A stretch of 64,000 nt of DNA from an uncultured Pseudomonadales bacterium (lineage in GTDB: Bacteria; Pseudomonadota; Gammaproteobacteria; Pseudomonadales; UBA7434): NCBI GenBank assembly GCA_943788835.1, contig CALSRU010000003.1, positions 1 through 64,000 on the forward strand, in the 5' to 3' direction. Below the pieces are notes generated by a model. It saw nothing but the letters and a program-made list of their open reading frames with translations, was not told the DNA's origin and searched no databases. Positions within the stretch are counted from its first letter, which is position 1, and every line of letters begins with the position of its first letter. Shown piece after piece: positions 50,035-58,438 of the stretch. The position numbers and the translations under genes were made by a program.

Positions 50035-50928
50035 ATGGCAAGCGTGGCTTTTATAGGCTTAGGCAATATGGGTGGCGGTATGGCGGCCAATTTAGTGAAA
50101 GCGGGTTTTGCTGTGACCGCTTTTGATTTGTCTACGGCTGCTTTGAGTGCCGCAGAGGATGCCGGGTGTAAAAGTGCTGCAACTGCCGTACAGGCCATTG
50201 AAGGCGTTGATTTTGTTGTGTCGATGTTACCCAGTGGTCGTATTGTTGAAAGTATTTATATAGAAGGCGACAAACTATTAGATGTAATGTCGACGCATAC
50301 CGTAGTGATCGATTGCTCTACGGTGGCAGCAGAGAATTCTCAACGAGTCGCAGCTGCGGCAACTGCGCGAGGTATTCGTGCGATTGATGCACCCGTATCG
50401 GGCGGTGTAGCTGCGGCAGCAGCAGGTACTTTATCGTTCATGTGTGGCGGTAGCGAAGAGGCGTTTGCGGCTGGGCGACCTGTGCTAGACGCTATGGGCA
50501 CGAATATTTTTAGAGCCGGTGAGGCAGGCGCGGGTCAAACAGCAAAAATTTGTAACAATATGTTGTTGGCAGTGCACATGATTGGTACCTGTGAGGCACT
50601 GCAACTTGGTGTCGACAATGGGCTTGACCCTGCTGTTTTGTCTGAGATTATGGGTAAGAGTTCTGGTGGCAATTGGTCTTTAGAAAAATACAACCCGTAT
50701 CCTGGAGTGATGGACGGCGTACCGGCTTCACGCGATTACGAGGGCGGTTTTATAAATCTATTAATGCTCAAGGATTTGGGGCTGGCACTGGACGCGGCTG
50801 GGCTGAGTCAGTCATCTGTGCCTATGGGTTCTTTGGCGCACAGCTTGTATACCATGCATGCTGGCAACGGCAATGCTAAAAAAGATTTTTCGGGTATTTT
50901 AGAGTTATTCTCAACCGACAAAGAATAG
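50035..50928 (+). CDS. mmsB: 3-hydroxyisobutyrate dehydrogenase
   Basis: 297 residues from the ATG at 50035; an in-frame ATG at 50011 would add eight residues. The NAD-binding loop is FIGLGNMGGGMAANLVKAGF. The substrate-binding segment is DAPVSGGVAAAAAGTLSFMCGG, and the catalytic Lys lies in GAGQTAKICNNMLLA. It oxidises 3-hydroxyisobutyrate to methylmalonate semialdehyde. The following enzyme, MmsA, is not in the window. Confidence 0.95.
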   Translation: MASVAFIGLGNMGGGMAANLVKAGFAVTAFDLSTAALSAAEDAGCKSAATAVQAIEGVDFVVSMLPSGRIVESIYIEGDKLLDVMSTHTVVIDCSTVAAENSQRVAAAATARGIRAIDAPVSGGVAAAAAGTLSFMCGGSEEAFAAGRPVLDAMGTNIFRAGEAGAGQTAKICNNMLLAVHMIGTCEALQLGVDNGLDPAVLSEIMGKSSGGNWSLEKYNPYPGVMDGVPASRDYEGGFINLLMLKDLGLALDAAGLSQSSVPMGSLAHSLYTMHAGNGNAKKDFSGILELFSTDKE

Positions 50929-50929
50929 C

Positions 50930-50978
50930 TTAGTTCTTAGTTCTTAGTTCTTAGTTCTTAGTTCTTAGTTCTTAGTTC
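50930..50978. repeat. Perfect TTAGTTC tandem repeat, seven copies
   Basis: Seven uninterrupted copies of the 7-bp unit TTAGTTC, starting 2 bp after the mmsB stop codon, followed by TC and a C/T-rich tract. It lies between mmsB and the convergent acs gene. Confidence 0.95.
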
Positions 50979-51047
50979 TCAGCGGCTCCCTTTTCTTTTT
51001 TTGCGGTCGGCACGAAACGACTAATACCTAACGACTCGCTTTGACCT

Positions 51048-52982
51048 TTACTGATTGGCTCGTTCTGCAATGAGGTTACTTACCACTGTGGGATCTGCCA
51101 GCGTACTCGTATCGCCCAAGTTATCAATTTCATTCGCAGCAATTTTACGTAATATACGACGCATGATTTTTCCTGAGCGCGTTTTGGGTAGCCCCGGTGC
51201 CCATTGAATAAGGTCGGGCTTGGCAATTGACCCAATTTCACTGGCAACTAGCGCTCGGAGTTCTTTTTTCAAGGCTTCTGATGGCACAGAGCCTGCCATA
51301 GGTGTTACATAGCAGTAAATACCCTGGCCTTTAATGTCATGTGGGTATCCCACTACCGCAGCTTCGGCGATATCTTTGTGCAATACCAGCGCGCTTTCCA
51401 CTTCTGCAGTGCCCATGCGATGCCCCGATACGTTGAGTACGTCGTCTACTCGCCCTGTAATCCAATAATAACCATCGCTATCGCGCTTCGCTCCGTCGCC
51501 AGTAAAGAAGTAGCCAGGGTAGGTAGTAAAGTAAGTATCCACCATGCGCTGATGGTCTCCGTAGACGGAGCGTATTTGGCTGGGCCAAGATTGTTTGATT
51601 GCGAGGCTGCCTTCGGCTTCACCAGCCATCTCGTTGCCTTGCTCATCAAGGATGGCGAGCTCAACACCAAAAAATGGCAGTGTCGCTGAGCCGGGTTTTA
51701 GGTCGATAGCACCAGGAAGTGGTGAGATCATGATTGAGCCGGTTTCGGTTTGCCACCAAGTATCCACAATAGGGCATTTTTCCTTACCTACCACTTGGTA
51801 ATACCAGTCCCAGGCTTCGGGATTAATAGGTTCGCCAACAGTTCCTAACAATTTTATTGAGTTGCGAGATGTGCGTGTTACGTAGTTGTCGCCCAAGGCC
51901 ATAAGTGCGCGCAGAGCAGTGGGTGCAGTATAAAAAATATTAACTTTATGTTTGTCACAAATTTCCCAGCAGCGTGACGCATCAGGGTAGGTGGGTACGC
52001 CCTCAAACATCAGTGTAGTGGCGCCATTAGCTAATGGTCCGTACACAATATATGAATGCCCAGTAATCCAGCCAACATCTGCAGTACACCAATAAATATC
52101 ACCGTCTTGATAGTCAAAGACGTACTTATGACTAATGGTTGCGCCGAGTAAATACCCTGCTGTGGTGTGCATTACGCCTTTGGGCTTGCCGGTTGAACCG
52201 GAGGTGTACAAAATAAATAACGGGTCTTCAGAGTCCATCAGCGCCGGCGTGCAGTGAGTGTCAGCGGTGGCTACCAAGTCATGATACCAAGCGTCATGTT
52301 TTTGCCATTGAACTTGTCCGCCAGTGCGCTTGACGACTACCACGGTATGGACGTTAGGGCATTTGCCTACGGCTATATCGGTGTTGGCTTTGAGAGGGAT
52401 TTTTTTACCACCGCGAACGCCCTCATCGGCCGTAATGATTACTCGGCAATCGGAGTCCAGTATCCGATCACTCAATGCGTCGGGCGAAAACCCACCAAAT
52501 ACTACGGAATGCACTGCGCCTATGCGCGCACAAGCTAGCATGGCATAGGCCGCCTCAGGAATCATTGGCATGTAGATGCATACCCGGTCCCCTTTGCTGA
52601 CGCCGCGACTTTTAAGTGCGTTGGAAAATTTGCACACCGCATCATGCAGTTCGGCATAAGTAATGGATTGTGAATCTGATGGTTCGTCGCCTTCCCAAAT
52701 AATAGCTACCTGTTCAGCACGATCAGGCAAGTGTCTGTCGATGCAGTTGGTGGTAACGTTCAACTGGCCACCTTTAAACCATGCGATGTTGCCTTGACTG
52801 AAGTCGCAGTCGCGAACCGTATCCCACTTTTTATCCCATTGCAGGTAATTCGATGCCTGTACCGCCCAAAACATTTCCGGTTGCGTAATCGATGCGGTAT
52901 ACATTGCATCGTACTGTTCGCGGTTAAGGTGGGTGTTGGCTAGGGAGCCAGCTTTTACAGGGTAAACTTTCGAAGTGGACAT
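51048..52982 (-). CDS. acs: Acetyl-CoA synthetase
   Basis: 644 residues. The AMP-binding core is [41 protein letters not shown], the hinge and [27 protein letters not shown] are present, and the C-terminal acetylatable Lys lies in [18 protein letters not shown]. It activates acetate to acetyl-CoA through acetyl-AMP. In Pseudomonas and related bacteria Acs is often linked to CbrB-type and CrbSR control, but I see no operator here that proves it. Confidence 0.98.
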   Translation of the reverse strand: MSTSKVYPVKAGSLANTHLNREQYDAMYTASITQPEMFWAVQASNYLQWDKKWDTVRDCDFSQGNIAWFKGGQLNVTTNCIDRHLPDRAEQVAIIWEGDEPSDSQSITYAELHDAVCKFSNALKSRGVSKGDRVCIYMPMIPEAAYAMLACARIGAVHSVVFGGFSPDALSDRILDSDCRVIITADEGVRGGKKIPLKANTDIAVGKCPNVHTVVVVKRTGGQVQWQKHDAWYHDLVATADTHCTPALMDSEDPLFILYTSGSTGKPKGVMHTTAGYLLGATISHKYVFDYQDGDIYWCTADVGWITGHSYIVYGPLANGATTLMFEGVPTYPDASRCWEICDKHKVNIFYTAPTALRALMALGDNYVTRTSRNSIKLLGTVGEPINPEAWDWYYQVVGKEKCPIVDTWWQTETGSIMISPLPGAIDLKPGSATLPFFGVELAILDEQGNEMAGEAEGSLAIKQSWPSQIRSVYGDHQRMVDTYFTTYPGYFFTGDGAKRDSDGYYWITGRVDDVLNVSGHRMGTAEVESALVLHKDIAEAAVVGYPHDIKGQGIYCYVTPMAGSVPSEALKKELRALVASEIGSIAKPDLIQWAPGLPKTRSGKIMRRILRKIAANEIDNLGDTSTLADPTVVSNLIAERANQ

Positions 52983-53109
52983 AAATAGATACCTGTAGGG
53001 ATTTTATAGAAATAGTTTGCGTTCTAAGTTCTGGAGAAGCCTAGTTGGGATTGAGGCTGCGTTGATAGCCGACGCAAATATTTTTTAAAGGCCTGCATAA
53101 CCTCTACGC

Positions 53110-53973
53110 CTAGCGCTTGTTAATTGAAAGTGAAATGTTGTCGAGTAATCGCGTCTTGCCAGCAAATGCAGCAGCGAGTACAACGATATTATCACTGTCA
53201 ACATTTTCACGAATGGGGGTGAGGGTCTTTGCATCGCATATCTCAAAATAATCTGGCTCGAGTCCCGCCGCTAGCAGTTCATTTTTTGCTTCGATGCAGA
53301 GTATATTGTATGAAGTACTGCCTGACAGTATTTGTTTTTTGACCGATTGTAGCTCGGCGTATATTGCCGTGGCCTGTTTGCGTTGAGTATCAGTCAGGTA
53401 GCCATTGCGTGAACTCATGGCGAGCCCACTGGTTTCTCGGATGGTGGGCACCCCAACAATATCAATCGGCATGCATAAGTCTTCAGTCATCCGCTGAATA
53501 ACTGCGAGCTGCTGGTAATCTTTTTCGCCGAAAATAGCCATGTCGGGTTGGACTAGATTAAAAAGTTTGCTAACGACTGTGCACACCCCTTCAAAATGAG
53601 TCGGACGGCTGTGCCCTTCTAGGTTTGTACCAAGCGCTGCGTTATTTACCTTAGTGTGTGCTTCAATACCATTGGGATAAATTTCTTTATTATCAGGAGT
53701 GAATAAGTAATGCGTGTTTTCTGCTTCTAGTTTCGCTAAATCCTCGGTGAGTGTTCGTGGATAGTTATCGAAATCTTCGCCAGCACCAAACTGCATGGGA
53801 TTGACAAAAATACTAGCGATCACCACGTCTGCGATTTCGTGTGCGCGCTTGATAAGCGCTAAATGTCCAGCGTGAAGATTGCCCATGGTAGGTACAAGTG
53901 CAATGCGTTTGTCCTGTGCTTTTTCCGCGCGGATGGCGGCGCGTAAATAGGTGACTTGATTAAGAGTTTGCAT
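53110..53973 (-). CDS. panC: Pantothenate synthetase
   Basis: 287 residues. HIGH-like motif VPTMGNLHAGHLALIKRA, then VNPMQFGAGEDFDNYPRT, FEGVCTVVSKLFNLVQPDMAIFGEKDYQQL, and the KMSKS-like SGLAMSSRNGYL. It condenses pantoate with beta-alanine using ATP. It lies downstream of panB. panD is not in the window. Confidence 0.98.
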   Translation of the reverse strand: MQTLNQVTYLRAAIRAEKAQDKRIALVPTMGNLHAGHLALIKRAHEIADVVIASIFVNPMQFGAGEDFDNYPRTLTEDLAKLEAENTHYLFTPDNKEIYPNGIEAHTKVNNAALGTNLEGHSRPTHFEGVCTVVSKLFNLVQPDMAIFGEKDYQQLAVIQRMTEDLCMPIDIVGVPTIRETSGLAMSSRNGYLTDTQRKQATAIYAELQSVKKQILSGSTSYNILCIEAKNELLAAGLEPDYFEICDAKTLTPIRENVDSDNIVVLAAAFAGKTRLLDNISLSINKR

Positions 53974-54049
53974 GGATTATTTCAGCAGGTGGCTGACCGT
54001 TAATTGGGTCGGGTTGTTAGAGGTGATGGTTTACTTGGTATGCATAGTA

Positions 54050-54868
54050 TTAGTTGTACTGATGCTCGGCCGCAGGGTAGGTGCCTGCCTTGACGCTTTT
54101 ATCGAAGCTTGAGAAGGCATCTTTTATGGGGTTGTCGCTAAAGATATTTTCGGAAGTGAGAAAGTTTTTGACAAAGCGAGCGGGGCGCTCGCTAAGCCCC
54201 AGTAAATCGTGGGCAACTAAAACTTGTGCGTCGGTCGCATGTCCGGCGCCAATACCAATCGTCGCAATACCAATGCCTTCTGTTACTTCGCGTGCAAGGT
54301 CTGCGGGGATGCACTCCAATACAATAAAGTCGGCTCCAGCATTTGTCAGCGCCAGTGCATCGTGCAAGAGCTGCGTGCGCTGGGTATCGCTTTTACCTTG
54401 TACTTTGTAGCCCCCCAGCTTGTTGACTGATTGCGGTGTTAAGCCGAGGTGGCCGCAAACCGGAACACCATTTTGCAGAAGTTGCTGGACAGTCTCTGCC
54501 AACCATGCCCCGCCTTCAAGCTTGACCATGTTGGCGCCAGCGCGCATCAACTGGCCAGCATTTTCTAGTGCAGTTTGAATGTTTTGATAAGACATAAAGG
54601 GCATGTCGGCAATAACCAAGGCTGGGCTGTTAGAGCGAGCGTTGCCTCGTGCAACTGCCTCTGTATGGTAGGCCATTTGATCAATGGTTACAGGCACGGT
54701 GCTCGCCTTGCCCTGTACTATCATACCCAGTGAGTCGCCAACTAATAAGGCATCGACACCAGCGTCGGCAATTGTTTTGGCAAGTGTTGCATCATAGACA
54801 GCAACAACACTGAATTTTTTTGCATCCGATTTTAGCTGCAGGAGTTGTGGAACCGATTTTTCGAGCAT
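54050..54868 (-). CDS. panB: 3-methyl-2-oxobutanoate hydroxymethyltransferase
   Basis: 272 residues. The TIM-barrel motifs are VVAVYDATLAKTIADAGVDALLVGDSLGM, MPFMSY, NMVKLEGGAWL, GHLGLTPQSVNKLGGYKVQG and the catalytic Glu in VLECIPADLAREVTE. It makes ketopantoate for coenzyme A synthesis. In frame with neighbours panC and the deoxynucleoside kinase on the minus strand. Confidence 0.98.
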   Translation of the reverse strand: MLEKSVPQLLQLKSDAKKFSVVAVYDATLAKTIADAGVDALLVGDSLGMIVQGKASTVPVTIDQMAYHTEAVARGNARSNSPALVIADMPFMSYQNIQTALENAGQLMRAGANMVKLEGGAWLAETVQQLLQNGVPVCGHLGLTPQSVNKLGGYKVQGKSDTQRTQLLHDALALTNAGADFIVLECIPADLAREVTEGIGIATIGIGAGHATDAQVLVAHDLLGLSERPARFVKNFLTSENIFSDNPIKDAFSSFDKSVKAGTYPAAEHQYN

Positions 54869-54897
54869 TAGATACCTGTAGAGTGTGAGCTTGCCAA

Positions 54898-55614
54898 TCA
54901 GGAAAAGATGGTGGGGTTGAAATAATGTCTGCCGCCACGAATGTTTAACATGTAATCGACGAGCGCTAAAAAATCATCTTGATTGGCATTGAAATCTATA
55001 TCGGTGCAATTGACTATTAGCAGTGGGGCATCGTCGTAGTAAAGAAAAAATTCGCTATAAGCTTGGTTAAGCATTTCAATATATTCGCGATCAATGGCTC
55101 GTTCGATGTTAACTCCACGCTGGGCAATCCGGCGCATTAGTACGTCAACAGGAGCCTGCAAATAAATCACTAAATCGGGTTTGGGTGCATCAATGGTTAG
55201 CTGTGCATACACTTGTTGGTAAAGTGCAAACTCATTGTCGTCTAGGTTAACTTTAGCAAACAGCTGGTCTTTTTCGATGAGGAAATCGGCAATACGAACC
55301 GGCGAAAATAAATCATGCTGGCGCATTTCTTGAATTTGCTGGGCGCGCTGAAATAAAAAGAACAGTTGTGTGGCTAGTGCATTTTGGCGACGATTTTTAT
55401 AAAAGCTGCCTAAGAATGGATTTTGCTCGGCCTGTTCGAGCATGGTTTCATAGTTGAAGGCGTTAGCTAAGCGTTTAGCTAGGGTGGTTTTGCCAACACC
55501 AATAGGCCCCTCAACCGTAATAAAGCCGGGTATTTCACGATCCTTTATGATCGAGGCTAGCCAGCTAGGATTAACGGCCATAGACTCTTTTGGGTCGAGT
55601 GATTCATTATTCAT
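54898..55614 (-). CDS. Deoxynucleoside kinase (deoxyadenosine/deoxyguanosine kinase type)
   Basis: 238 residues. The Walker A is ITVEGPIGVGKTTLAKRLA. NPFLGSFYKNRRQNALATQLFFLFQRAQQ and a catalytic-type DxR-like region follow. A lid-like segment, MRRIAQRGVNIERAIDREYIEMLNQAYSEFF, and PDLVIYLQAPVDVLMRRI fit the dNK/dGK family. It phosphorylates salvaged deoxynucleosides, with specificity not readable. It sits 29 bp upstream of panB in the folate/pantothenate cluster. Confidence 0.88.
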   Translation of the reverse strand: MNNESLDPKESMAVNPSWLASIIKDREIPGFITVEGPIGVGKTTLAKRLANAFNYETMLEQAEQNPFLGSFYKNRRQNALATQLFFLFQRAQQIQEMRQHDLFSPVRIADFLIEKDQLFAKVNLDDNEFALYQQVYAQLTIDAPKPDLVIYLQAPVDVLMRRIAQRGVNIERAIDREYIEMLNQAYSEFFLYYDDAPLLIVNCTDIDFNANQDDFLALVDYMLNIRGGRHYFNPTIFS

Positions 55615-55766
55615 AAAGTGTAATGCGCCATTATCAATATCAACCGATTTTTTAAAGTCCCTTTATTATTCCGCCAATTATAATCAATAACCGGCCTGTG
55701 CCGAGTAGTTATTTACGCGGTGCGGCAGATTAAACGCGCTGCATATATTATCAGCAAAGTTATACG

Positions 55767-56303
55767 TTATGGCGTTGGGTTGGGTAATTTCGTTAAGCGG
55801 CCAGCTGGGCAGTCGGCTACTCGATCGGTCAGTTGGCTGCCGTCGGGTAGTGTTAGGTTGCCTGCTATCTCCAGCAGTGGGCAAAGAACAAAATTGCGTT
55901 GAAGCATGTGGCTATGTGGGATGCATAAATGCTCATGGGCTATTTGTAGCTGATCGTAGAGTAAAATATCTAGGTCTAATGTGCGAGGTGTCCAGCGGCC
56001 GTTACGCTCTCTGCCATGGCGCTGCTCTATGGCTTGTAAGGCGCTCAGTAGGTCATTGGGCGGCAGCTGGGTCTCGATTTTAACGACGGCATTAATATAA
56101 TCACCTTGCTCCCCAGGCCCAATAGGCGCGCTGCGGTATAGCGAAGAGCAGGCGAGACGTTTGGATTGGTGCAGTTGGGCCAGCTCAGTCATCGCTATAA
56201 GGACAGTCTCAATCGGCGTGCCAAGGTTGCTGCCCAAGCCTATATAGATGATTGCTTTTTGCTGCGCGGCAGTTACGGGGGGGATATTCAATTTTGCATC
56301 CAT
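55767..56303 (-). CDS. folK: 6-hydroxymethyl-7,8-dihydropterin pyrophosphokinase
   Basis: 178 residues. The family motifs are IIYIGLGSNLGTPIETV, CSSLYRSAPIGPGEQGDYINAVVKI, ERHGRERNGRWTPRTLDLDILLYD and the His-containing LCIPHSHMLQRNFVLCPLLEIAG. It transfers diphosphate from ATP to the pterin ahead of the FolP step. The first 16 residues before AIIYIG are longer than usual. Confidence 0.97.
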   Translation of the reverse strand: MDAKLNIPPVTAAQQKAIIYIGLGSNLGTPIETVLIAMTELAQLHQSKRLACSSLYRSAPIGPGEQGDYINAVVKIETQLPPNDLLSALQAIEQRHGRERNGRWTPRTLDLDILLYDQLQIAHEHLCIPHSHMLQRNFVLCPLLEIAGNLTLPDGSQLTDRVADCPAGRLTKLPNPTP

Positions 56304-56329
56304 AGGCTAAAAATTTCAGGCTACGCGGC

Positions 56330-57703
56330 TTAGTCGGTTGCAGGCTGGCGGCGCGCCCCAGAACTTCTGCGCCTGCGCGGTCTGCCACTACGACTGCTCA
56401 CTGGCGTGGTGCGTACCTGGTCGGGATGCTCAATCTGCAGGTCTGTCCAGAATTGACTGCCCCGAGCTAATTTTTCACCGGCTTGTTCGCGCATGAGTAA
56501 AAAATCGTAAGCTGCACGAAAGCGCGGATGGCTCAATAGCGTGACGGCGCGTTTGCCTTTGGACATTTCGAGATTGTATTGCAAATTCCAAATTTCGCGG
56601 ACGGCGATGCTGAAGCGCCGCGGAATTGAAATCACCGCAATTTGTTGTTCGATAGCCTCTTGGCTAGCTGTTTGTCTGGCTGGCGCGGCATGCATGCCAT
56701 TGTTTTCTAGTCGTTTGCGGTGCTCAATAAACACGGGCCACAATAAACTGGCATATAAAAATGCCGGCGTGACGGGTTTGTTCGCTTCGATACGTTGGTC
56801 AGTGTTGGTGAGTGCCGCCTCAACGAGCTGCTTGCCAAGCGCGTTGTTTTTATTAAGGCAGCGAGACGTTCCGGGGAATAATGGTGCAAAGAGATCGTAC
56901 TTCAGCATCAGTTGAAAAATCTTGTAGGCCTGGCCACCAAGAAATAGTTTACTGATTTCATCAAACAGTCGTGCCGGTGCCACTTGTTCAAGATGATGGC
57001 TCATATCGGCAATCGGTGCAGCCGTTGCTTTTTCAATAGTGAATCCTAGTTTAGCTGCAAACCGAATCACCCTGAGCATTCGCACTGGATCTTCTCGATA
57101 GCGCTGAGCGGGGTTGCCGATCATGCGCAACAGTTTTTTGTCGAGGTCAGCCAGTCCCGCGGTGTAGTCGAATACGCGAAAGCCATCAACACTGTAATAG
57201 AGCGCGTTGATTGTGAAGTCGCGACGTAAGGCGTCTTCGCGCAAGCTGCCGTAAACATTGTCGCGCAACAGCATGCCTTGTGAATTCTGCTCGCCGCGCG
57301 GGTCGGTGCCTGCTTGCGGCTCTTGGTGAGCGGCGCGGAAGGTAGTAACTTCAATGACTTCTCGACCAAATCGCACGTGCACAATTTTAAAGCGGCGGCC
57401 AACAATACGAGCGCGTCGGAACAATGCATTCACTTGTTCGGGGGTGGCATTGGTTGCCACATCAAAATCTTTTGGCTTGCCTGATAATAATAGGTCGCGG
57501 ATACAGCCGCCAACGAGGTAGGCTTCATACCCAGCTTTGTTCAGGTCGTATAAAACGGTCAGTGCATTTTTGCTGATCTGTTTGCGAGAGATGCAATGCT
57601 CTGCGCGTTCAAGCACAAGAGGCTCGTCCTCAATGGCCATGGCGTCATTAGTAGGTAACAGTGAGCGGACGGCTTTATGTATTTTTTTTAGCATTGAATC
57701 CAC
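56330..57703 (-). CDS. pcnB: Poly(A) polymerase I
   Basis: 457 residues. The nucleotidyltransferase core is AYLVGGCIRDLLLSGKPKDFDVATNATPEQV, which separates PAP I from CCA-adding enzymes by its N-terminal region and length. RDNVYGSLREDALRRDFTINALYY and the RNA-binding YREDPVRMLRVIRFAAKLGF follow. The tail is strongly basic (SRSGRPRRRRSSGARR). It adds 3' poly(A) that promotes RNA decay. It lies where pcnB follows cbrB-crcZ in Pseudomonas. Confidence 0.96.
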   Translation of the reverse strand: MDSMLKKIHKAVRSLLPTNDAMAIEDEPLVLERAEHCISRKQISKNALTVLYDLNKAGYEAYLVGGCIRDLLLSGKPKDFDVATNATPEQVNALFRRARIVGRRFKIVHVRFGREVIEVTTFRAAHQEPQAGTDPRGEQNSQGMLLRDNVYGSLREDALRRDFTINALYYSVDGFRVFDYTAGLADLDKKLLRMIGNPAQRYREDPVRMLRVIRFAAKLGFTIEKATAAPIADMSHHLEQVAPARLFDEISKLFLGGQAYKIFQLMLKYDLFAPLFPGTSRCLNKNNALGKQLVEAALTNTDQRIEANKPVTPAFLYASLLWPVFIEHRKRLENNGMHAAPARQTASQEAIEQQIAVISIPRRFSIAVREIWNLQYNLEMSKGKRAVTLLSHPRFRAAYDFLLMREQAGEKLARGSQFWTDLQIEHPDQVRTTPVSSRSGRPRRRRSSGARRQPATD

Positions 57704-58118
57704 AGGTATCTTGATGGCGCTGCGCTGCCAATCTGAAGTTGGGCGCAGTTAGAGGCGGTTATTAGGTTAGGCAAGTAACCCAGATACAAATTCAGGAAAC
57801 GCAGCACATTGTTGGCGCTTGATTGAGAGGTTGAAGTGTAAATAGTTAGAGCCGTTGCGGTGATAGGTTATACATACGCTGGTTCATGCCAAGCAATCCC
57901 AGGTGCATCAATAACTACGATTGTAACATACGGGCCAGCCTTGCGAGCCGGTCTAATGCCTCAACTCTGCGGGGTTTGCAAGCTTGCAGGTACCATCCAG
58001 TAAGCGCGCTCAGAAAGGCTCCAGGGTGCTGGAAATTCCAAAATGCGGCGCGTTTATTGTCGTGAATATAAGTGCGCTAGGTTGGCTGCCACGCAGTAAG
58101 GCGGGTTGATTTTCAGAA
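57704..58118. other. Distal part of the gap between pcnB and the sRNA region
   Basis: I see no gene. It must contain the pcnB promoter or the 3' part of the sRNA transcript. A self-complementary TGCAAGCTTGCA lies at about 57977-57988. The end of the CrcZ-like RNA could fall here, since no U-rich terminator is visible directly after its hairpins. Confidence 0.4.
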
Positions 58119-58242
58119 CGCCAGAAATGGCGATGGGGAGCAAGCTCCCCATCCAGGTCTTCATCTCTTTTTTTATTTGATTTCTTCCCACTCGACTTAT
58201 TATATTATTAGCACGAGCTTTTGATTTTATTGTTATTTGTCC
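58119..58242 (-). ncRNA. CrcZ-like sRNA candidate (minimum extent)
   Basis: The minus-strand transcript expected from the sigma54 promoter at 58252-58267 would start near 58242. The first 90 nt are A-rich: AATAACAATAA gives overlapping AANAANAA motifs, and AATAAAAA gives another. These are the Hfq/Crc-binding CA motifs that CrcZ uses to sequester the catabolite-repression complex. A 10-bp GC hairpin (58132-58153) and a smaller one (58119-58132) follow. It lies directly downstream of a CbrB-type gene and upstream of pcnB, exactly where Pseudomonas has crcZ. No U-run ends the RNA, so its true 3' end is unknown. There is no coding frame. Confidence 0.68.
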
Positions 58243-58251
58243 TTGTTATAG

Positions 58252-58267
58252 TGCATGGCGTGTGCCA
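58252..58267 (-). promoter_or_regulatory. Sigma54 (-24/-12) promoter of the CrcZ-like RNA
   Basis: The minus strand reads TGGCACACGCCATGCA, 15 of 16 positions fitting TGGCACRNNNNTTGCW with correct GG-GC spacing. It lies about 170 bp downstream of the CbrB-like stop codon and points away from that gene. Confidence 0.85.
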
Positions 58268-58340
58268 GTTATAGAAAGTCTATAAAAAACAATAGATTGG
58301 GGGATTTAGGCTCGACTAGTGTCTCCGTTGCGTTTCTATG

Positions 58341-58405
58341 GGTTACACTTTTGTTGGCATAAAATGTTACGCCTTCGGCTTACTGTGCGGCAAAAGTAAC
58401 ATTTT
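58341..58405. promoter_or_regulatory. GTTAC/GTAAC inverted repeat, candidate activator site
   Basis: AAAATGTTAC (58361-58370) and GTAACATTTT (58396-58405) are exact 10-bp complements 25 bp apart, centred about 140 bp upstream of the predicted start. That is a normal position for a sigma54 enhancer. A third half-site GGTTAC lies at 58341-58346. A site for the CbrB-like protein encoded next door is the simplest reading. Confidence 0.6.
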
Positions 58406-58438
58406 TGATCAGTCTGGTAGTCGCGCAGTTGGCTGGCA

